Positions 58,555 through 64,000 of a DNA stretch of 64,000 bases are shown in pieces. The stretch is from Streptomyces brasiliensis (GTDB taxonomy: Bacteria > Actinomycetota > Actinomycetes > Streptomycetales > Streptomycetaceae), in assembly GCF_014647875.1 (NCBI RefSeq), contig NZ_BMQA01000010.1, positions 186,001 to 250,000 of the forward strand. The letters run 5' to 3'. Both the position numbers and the translations under genes were made by a program. Below the pieces are notes generated by a model. That model saw only the letters and a list, made by a program, of their open reading frames with translations. It made no database searches and was not told the origin of the DNA. How positions within the stretch are numbered: position 1 is the first letter of the stretch; each line of letters begins with the position of its first letter.

Positions 58555-60306
58555 GTGCACTTGGCAGAGACACAGCAGGTGACACCCGGCCGGCGGACAC
58601 AGTCGGTGGTGTTCGCCGGACCGGTACCTTCGGACGCCCCCGCGCAGTGGCATCGCGTCCTGACCCTCCTCGCCGACGTCAGTCTGTTCATCGGTACGCG
58701 CGCGGTGTGGACGCAGGCCGCCACGCACCGTCCGGTCCTCGCGGCCGTCATCTCCGTCTGCTACGTCTCGATCCTGGTCACCGGCGTGCTGGCCCTCACG
58801 GTCCGCCGGACCGGGTCGCTGGCCCGCCTGGACCTGGTGGTCCTGGTGACGGCGGTGACGCTCGTCCTGTGCGCCTGGGCGCTGGACCACGGCGGCGGCG
58901 ACGAGGCGGTCCTCACCACGCAGGCCGCGCGCGAACTGGCCGCCGGGCACACGGTGTACGGCCGTCCGTGGCCGTGGCTGTTCACCGGCCACGGTGTCGC
59001 TCTCACGCCGACGACGAGCGGAGGCTACGACCTCACGTACGGCTATCCCCCGCTGGCGCCGCTGCTGGCCGTCCCGCTGCTGTGGCTGGGGCACGGCGGC
59101 GCGCCCGCGACCGCAGTGAGCACCGGCGCCCTGATCGCGGGGGCGGCCGTGCTGTGGCGGATGCTGCCCGTGCCGTGGCGTTCGGCCGCGACCATCGCCT
59201 GTCTGGGTTTCAGCTTCCTGCCGACGTACGCCCGGCTCGGCTACCCGGCGATCCTCGCCCTCGCCCTGCTGGTGCCGGTGGTGGTGCGCTGGCCGAGGAT
59301 CGGCCGGGGCGGGCGGCTCGGGGCCGCCGGTGTCGCGCGGGCCGCGTGTCTCGGCGCGGCGTGCGCGGCCCAGCAACTGCCGTGGTTCGTGGTGCCGTTC
59401 CTGCTCGCCGGGATCTACGCCGTGCGCCGCGGCGAACTGGGCGGGCGTGCGGCCGGCCTCGTCGTCGCGCGCGTCGTGGGGATCGCGGCCACGGCGTGGC
59501 TGCTCATCAACACGTACTTCATCGTGTCGGAGCCCGGCCCCTGGCTGGACGGGGTCGCGCTGCCGCTGACGCAGGGCGCGGTCCTGCACGGCCAGGGCCT
59601 GGTCGACGTCTCGCTGTACTTCACCGACGGAAGCGACCGCCTGGACTGGTACGGGCACGCGAGCGTGCTCTTCGCGGCGGCCCTGCTCGCGCTGTTCGTG
59701 CTGTTCGTACGGCGGTTGGGCCCGGCGGCGACCGTGCTGCCCTGGTGTGCCTTCTATCTGGCGACCCGCTCGCAGGACGGCTACTACCTGATGATGACGC
59801 CGCTGTGGCTGGCGGCGGCCGTCACCGCACCCCTCCCGGAGTTCGCGACCGCCTGGCAGCCCCGGCCCCGCGCGCTCACCGGTCCGCGGCGTCGCCCGGC
59901 CCTGGCCGCTGCGACCGCGCTGCTGCTCACCCCGGCGGTGGTGAGCGCGGCCCTGGCGGTGTCCGGGTCGCCGCCGCTGCGCATGCGGGTCACCTCGGTG
60001 CGCCGGGCCTCGGCGACCGTGGTCTCGGCGCTCACCCTGCGGGTGACCAACGCGGCGGGCGACGCGCTCACCCCGCACTTCACGCTCACCACGGGCCAGG
60101 GGATGAACAAGTACTGGTCGCTCGCACGGGGCCCGGCGACCATCCCCGCCCACACCACGGCGAGCCTCGAACTCCGGCCGCCCTCAGGTATGTTCGCGAT
60201 CCCGAAGCCGACCGTGCGAATCCGGCTGCGGGCGTTCACGGCGGCCCCGCAGACGCTGTCGAGCCAGGACGTGCGGCTGCGCCGGGGCGGCGGCGCGGCG
60301 GGCTGA
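58555..60306 (+). CDS. Polytopic membrane protein, GT87/mannosyltransferase-like
   Basis: A protein of about 583 residues with roughly ten transmembrane helices and an outer-side loop motif 'DHGGGDEAVLT', in the style of polyprenol-phosphate-sugar-dependent GT-C glycosyltransferases. A soluble beta-rich domain of about 110 residues follows the last helix. The start is uncertain: GTG codons at 58543, 58555 and 58579 all precede the first helix and none has a strong ribosome-binding site. Function not defined. Confidence 0.7.
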   Translation: MHLAETQQVTPGRRTQSVVFAGPVPSDAPAQWHRVLTLLADVSLFIGTRAVWTQAATHRPVLAAVISVCYVSILVTGVLALTVRRTGSLARLDLVVLVTAVTLVLCAWALDHGGGDEAVLTTQAARELAAGHTVYGRPWPWLFTGHGVALTPTTSGGYDLTYGYPPLAPLLAVPLLWLGHGGAPATAVSTGALIAGAAVLWRMLPVPWRSAATIACLGFSFLPTYARLGYPAILALALLVPVVVRWPRIGRGGRLGAAGVARAACLGAACAAQQLPWFVVPFLLAGIYAVRRGELGGRAAGLVVARVVGIAATAWLLINTYFIVSEPGPWLDGVALPLTQGAVLHGQGLVDVSLYFTDGSDRLDWYGHASVLFAAALLALFVLFVRRLGPAATVLPWCAFYLATRSQDGYYLMMTPLWLAAAVTAPLPEFATAWQPRPRALTGPRRRPALAAATALLLTPAVVSAALAVSGSPPLRMRVTSVRRASATVVSALTLRVTNAAGDALTPHFTLTTGQGMNKYWSLARGPATIPAHTTASLELRPPSGMFAIPKPTVRIRLRAFTAAPQTLSSQDVRLRRGGGAAG

Positions 60307-60313
60307 CGGCGAG

Positions 60314-60823
60314 TCAGGCCTCGGTACGGGTGAAACGGAGCGTCGCGCTCACCTTCGTCAGGCCGCCCATCATGCCCAGCTGGTTCCAGCTGACACCGAA
60401 CTGGTCGCGGTCCACGGTGAACTCCGCCTCCAGCGTGACGGCCGACGCGTCCGCCGCGGTGACGCGCGCGGTGACGGTCTGGGGGCGGCTGACGCCACGG
60501 ACGGTCAACTGACCGTCGACGGGCGCCGTGTCGCCGTCGCGGAGTTCGGCGCCGCGGACCGCGAAGGTGATCTGCGGGTGGTTGTCGGCGTCGAAGAAGT
60601 CGGCCGAGCGCAGATGGGTGTCGCGCTTGGCGTTCTTGGTGTCCAGGGAGCCGGCGTCCAGGGTGACGGTGCCGGTGGCCGTCCCGTCGGGCCCGACCTC
60701 GCCGCCGCCGGTGACGGCGGTGAAGGTGCCCTTGACGGTGGCCAGACCCCAGAACGTCTTGTGCCGTACGGCGACGGTGGAGGCGGCCGGGTCGAGCTGC
60801 CAGGTCCCGGTGGCGACGGTCAT
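60314..60823 (-). CDS. YceI-family protein
   Basis: A 169-residue lipocalin-like YceI protein: 'WQLDPAASTVAVRHKTFWG', 'GSLDTKNAKRDTHLRSADFF', 'LTVRGVSRPQTV', 'WNQLGMMGG'. YceI proteins bind polyprenoid or fatty-acyl ligands in an eight-stranded barrel. No signal peptide, so it is cytoplasmic as usual in streptomycetes. ATG 60823 with GAAAGGG upstream. It is divergent from a MarR-family regulator with which it shares two palindromic operators. Confidence 0.94.
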   Translation of the reverse strand: MTVATGTWQLDPAASTVAVRHKTFWGLATVKGTFTAVTGGGEVGPDGTATGTVTLDAGSLDTKNAKRDTHLRSADFFDADNHPQITFAVRGAELRDGDTAPVDGQLTVRGVSRPQTVTARVTAADASAVTLEAEFTVDRDQFGVSWNQLGMMGGLTKVSATLRFTRTEA

Positions 60824-60860
60824 GGTCGTGCCCTTTCTCGACGGACCGGATAGCCAATGG

Positions 60861-60872
60861 TCCAATTTTGGA
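60861..60872. promoter_or_regulatory. MarR-type operator, proximal to yceI
   Basis: TCCAATTTTGGA, a near-perfect palindrome in a GC-rich background, 38 nt from the YceI start. Extended by two bases it is the reverse complement of the second site at 13 of 14 positions. Confidence 0.8.
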
Positions 60873-60903
60873 TTATCTCGGGGCGCCTCACGCTAGCCCA
60901 ATA

Positions 60904-60915
60904 TCCAAATTTGGA
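60904..60915. promoter_or_regulatory. MarR-type operator, proximal to the MarR gene
   Basis: TCCAAATTTGGA, a perfect 12-bp palindrome 20 nt before the MarR start. Its centre is 43 bp (about four helical turns) from the other site, so two dimers could sit on one face of the DNA. Confidence 0.82.
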
Positions 60916-60934
60916 CAACACGTAGACTCGACAC

Positions 60935-61429
60935 ATGGCCACCCGCGACGAGCCCCTCGCCGACCGGCCCGCGTGTCCCTCCGGGGGCGGCGGGCTGCTC
61001 CCCGACGAGTTGCGCGCCTGGATGCTGCTGCTGGGCGCGACGGGCGCGGTGGAGCAACGGCTGCGCTCGGTGGTGAAGCAGACCCTGGACGTCTCGCACG
61101 ACGAGTTCCTGATCCTGTGCCTGCTGGCCGAGGAGCCGGGCGGCGGGCTGCGTCTGACCCGGATCGCCGCCCTCCTGGGACGCCCCAAGACCCGGCTCAC
61201 CTACCAGATCGCCCGCCTCCAGCACGCGGGCCTGGTCACCCGTCAGGCGGTGTGCGGCGACAAGCGGGGTGTGGAGGTGTCCCTCACCGAGAAGGCGCGC
61301 CAGCTGCTGCGGGAGGCCTCCGCGCAGCTCGCGAGCGCGGTCAAGGAGGCGCTGGCCGAGTTCGTCGGACCGGAGCAGCGCAAGGCGGTGTCCGGACTGC
61401 TGCCGGGGCTCGCCGAGGGTCCTTGCTGA
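60935..61429 (+). CDS. MarR-family transcriptional regulator
   Basis: A 164-residue winged-helix regulator: 'VSHDEFLILCLLAEEPGGGL', 'RIAALLGRPKTRLTYQIARL', 'VCGDKRGVEVSLTEKARQLL' (wing). Divergent from yceI with two palindromes between them, so it very probably represses itself and yceI. The inducer is unknown; a lipid-like or phenolic ligand would suit both proteins. Confidence 0.93.
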   Translation: MATRDEPLADRPACPSGGGGLLPDELRAWMLLLGATGAVEQRLRSVVKQTLDVSHDEFLILCLLAEEPGGGLRLTRIAALLGRPKTRLTYQIARLQHAGLVTRQAVCGDKRGVEVSLTEKARQLLREASAQLASAVKEALAEFVGPEQRKAVSGLLPGLAEGPC

Positions 61430-61543
61430 CCCATCGACGCACGCCCGCGTGGGCGTCGAGAGGTGCAGGTCACAGCTGCCGGGAGGGCAACGTCACAGCC
61501 CCCGCTCCGGTATCGGATGAGCGGGCTGGCCTAGCATCCGAGC

Positions 61544-63360
61544 ATGACGGTCCTGCCTGACGACGGGCTCTCACTGGCCGCCGAGTTCCCTGACGCGACA
61601 CATGAGCAGTGGCAACGCCTGGTCGAGGGTGTGCTGCGCAAGTCGGGCAAGGAAGTCTCGGGCGCGGCAGCTGAGGACGCCCTGTCCACGACGCTGGAGG
61701 ACGGGCTGCGCACCCGTCCGCTCTACACCGCGCGCGACACCGCGCCCGACGCCGGCCTGCCCGGCTTCGCCCCGTTCGTACGCGGCGGCCGCCCCGAGGG
61801 GAACACCGCGGGCGGCTGGGACGTACGGCAGCGGCACGCGGCACTCGGCGAGGGCGCGGTCCTGACCGATCTGGAGAACGGCGTCACCTCGCTCTGGCTG
61901 CTCGTCGGCCCGGGCGGCATCCCCGTGTCCGAGCTGGGCCCGGCCCTCGACGGTGTCCTCCTCGACCTGGCGCCGGTCGTTCTGGACGCCGGGGCGGAGT
62001 TCGAGGCCGCGGCGGCCGAGCTGCTGCGGCTGCACGCCGAGCGGGGCGTGGACCGCAAGGCGGTACGCGGCGGCCTCGGCGCGGACCCGCTGGGCCACCA
62101 GGCCCGCACCGGCACCGCCCTGGACGTCGCACCGGCCACCGCCCTGGCGCGCCGCGTCGCCGAGGAGTACCCGGGGCTGCGCACGCTGACCGTGGACGCG
62201 CTGCCGTACCACGAGGCGGGCGGCTCGGCCGCGCAGGAGCTGGGCGCCTCCCTCGCCACCGGCGTCGCCTATCTGCGCGAGCTGACCGAGACGGGCCTCA
62301 CCGTCGAACAGGCCTGCGGGCAGCTGGAGTTCCGGTACGCGGCCACCGCCGACCAGTTCCTGACGATCGCCAAGCTGCGTGCGGCGCGCCGGCTGTGGGC
62401 GCGGGTCGCCGAGGTGTCCGGTGCGCGCGGCACGGGCGCGCAGGTGCAGCACGCGGTGACCTCGCCGGTGATGATGACCCGCCGCGACCCGTGGGTGAAC
62501 ATGCTGCGCACGACGGTGGCCACGCTGGCCGCAGGCGTTGCCGGCGCCGACGCCGTCACCGTGCTGCCGTTCGACCACGCGCTGGGCCTGCCGGACGCGT
62601 TCTCCCGCCGCATCGCACGCAACACGTCGACGATCCTGGTCGAGGAGTCGCATCTGGCCCGGGTGATCGACCCGGCGGGCGGCTCCTGGTACGTGGAGCG
62701 GCTGACCGACGAACTGGCCCACGCCGCCTGGGAGTTCTTCCGAACGATCGAGCGGGACGGCGGTCAGGCCGCCGTGCTGCGCTCCGGCCGGCTGCGCACG
62801 GACCTGGCGACGACGTGGGCGGAGCGCTCGAAGAGGCTCGCCAAGCGGCGCGAACCCATCACCGGGGTCAGCGAGTTCCCGCACCTCGCCGAGAAGCCGG
62901 TGGAGCGCGAGCCCGCGCCCGAGCCGCCGTCCGGCGGTCTGCCGCGCGTGCGCCGCGACGAGGCGTACGAGGCCCTGCGCGCCCGCTCGGACGCCCACCT
63001 GGCGAAGACCGGCTCGCGCCCCCGGATCTTCCTGACCACGATCGGTCCGGCCGCCGCGTACACCGCGCGCGCGACCTTCGCCGCCAACCTCTTCCAGGCG
63101 GGCGGCGTCGAGCCGGTCACCGAGGGCCGGTTCGAGGACAGCGGCGCCACGGAGGCCGTGGTGTGCTCCAGCGACGCGGTCTACGCCGAACAGGCGGGGC
63201 GGGTCGCCGAGTTGCTGAAGACCTCGGGCGCCCGGCACGTGTTCCTCGCGGGCCGTCCCGCCGAATCCTCGGGGTATCCCGGTATCGACTCGTACGTCTT
63301 CGCGGGCTGCGACGCCGTCGACGTGCTGTCCGCGACCCTCGACCGCATGGGAGTGTCCTG

Positions 63361-63361
<1 letters not shown>
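61544..63361 (+). CDS. mutA: Methylmalonyl-CoA mutase small subunit
   Basis: A 605-residue small (non-catalytic) subunit. TIM-barrel region (about 40-430) with '[20 protein letters not shown]', '[15 protein letters not shown]' and '[26 protein letters not shown]' (in part), and a degenerate B12-binding domain at the C-terminus. It pairs with MutB to interconvert succinyl-CoA and methylmalonyl-CoA, a source of extender units. ATG 61544; the stop overlaps the mutB ATG by one base (TGATG). Confidence 0.96.

Positions 63362-64000
<639 letters not shown>

Overview
The window is high-GC actinobacterial chromosome, almost certainly Streptomyces. Evidence: very strong G/C bias at third codon positions, many overlapping ATGA/GTGA/TGATG gene junctions, an AfsA-type protein, two SARP regulators, an ECF41 sigma factor, a SepF paralogue, and several small proteins that resemble Streptomyces-restricted DUF families (5999, 6059, 6099, 6299; these family names are from memory).

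Region 1 (about 0.2-25 kb) is a biosynthetic gene cluster. A two-component response regulator, a ferredoxin, an AfsA-like gamma-butyrolactone enzyme and a large SARP-NB-ARC-TPR regulator lie on the + strand. Facing them is a long, tightly coupled minus-strand operon (19314 down to 5490): FkbH-like glyceryl-ACP synthase, fatty acyl-AMP ligase (FAAL), two long acyl-CoA-dehydrogenase-like proteins, an ACP, a single-module KS-AT-ACP polyketide synthase, a KAS III-like enzyme, a second ACP, an E2-type acyltransferase and a phosphopantetheinyl transferase. FkbH, ACP, KAS III and E2-acyltransferase are the signature set of tetronate pathways (RK-682, agglomerin, quartromicin type). FAAL, ACP and two dehydrogenases are the lipid-tailoring set known from ramoplanin/enduracidin-like lipopeptides. 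My reading is that a free fatty acid is loaded on an ACP, desaturated, extended once with malonate to a beta-ketoacyl-ACP, then joined to glyceryl-ACP to give a 3-acyl tetronate with an unsaturated chain. A flavin monooxygenase and a P450 would tailor it. A type II thioesterase and a second SARP complete the cluster.

Region 2 (25-34 kb) holds small conserved genes and then a catabolic cluster. A 2-aminobenzoate-CoA-ligase-like enzyme, a fused flavin monooxygenase/old-yellow-enzyme protein, an enoyl-CoA hydratase, an acyl-CoA dehydrogenase, a RidA-family protein and a PaaX-family regulator fit the aerobic aminobenzoyl-CoA (or salicylyl-CoA) route. Two of its promoter regions share an identical 13-bp sequence.

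Region 3 (34-38.4 kb) has an anti-sigma-type ATPase, an amino-acid permease and an arginine deiminase/ornithine carbamoyltransferase pair.

Region 4 (38.4-46.5 kb) is scarred accessory DNA. It has an IS5-family remnant, a frameshifted ligase fragment, a fusion of a RiPP-type radical-SAM N-terminus with a hydrolase C-terminus (with a tiny peptide gene in front), an intact Pnkp/Hen1 RNA-repair operon, and a Tn3-family transposase remnant.

Region 5 (46.5-64 kb) is mostly ordinary chromosome: an ECF41 sigma factor with its carboxymuconolactone-decarboxylase-like partner and two matching promoters, a hydrolase/regulator pair, a methyltransferase, a secreted serine hydrolase, an F420 oxidoreductase, a MazG-like protein, an ATPase, SepF, a membrane protein, YceI with a divergent MarR regulator and two palindromic operators, and the two methylmalonyl-CoA mutase genes, the second cut by the window end. 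I saw no rRNA, tRNA, CRISPR array or replication origin.
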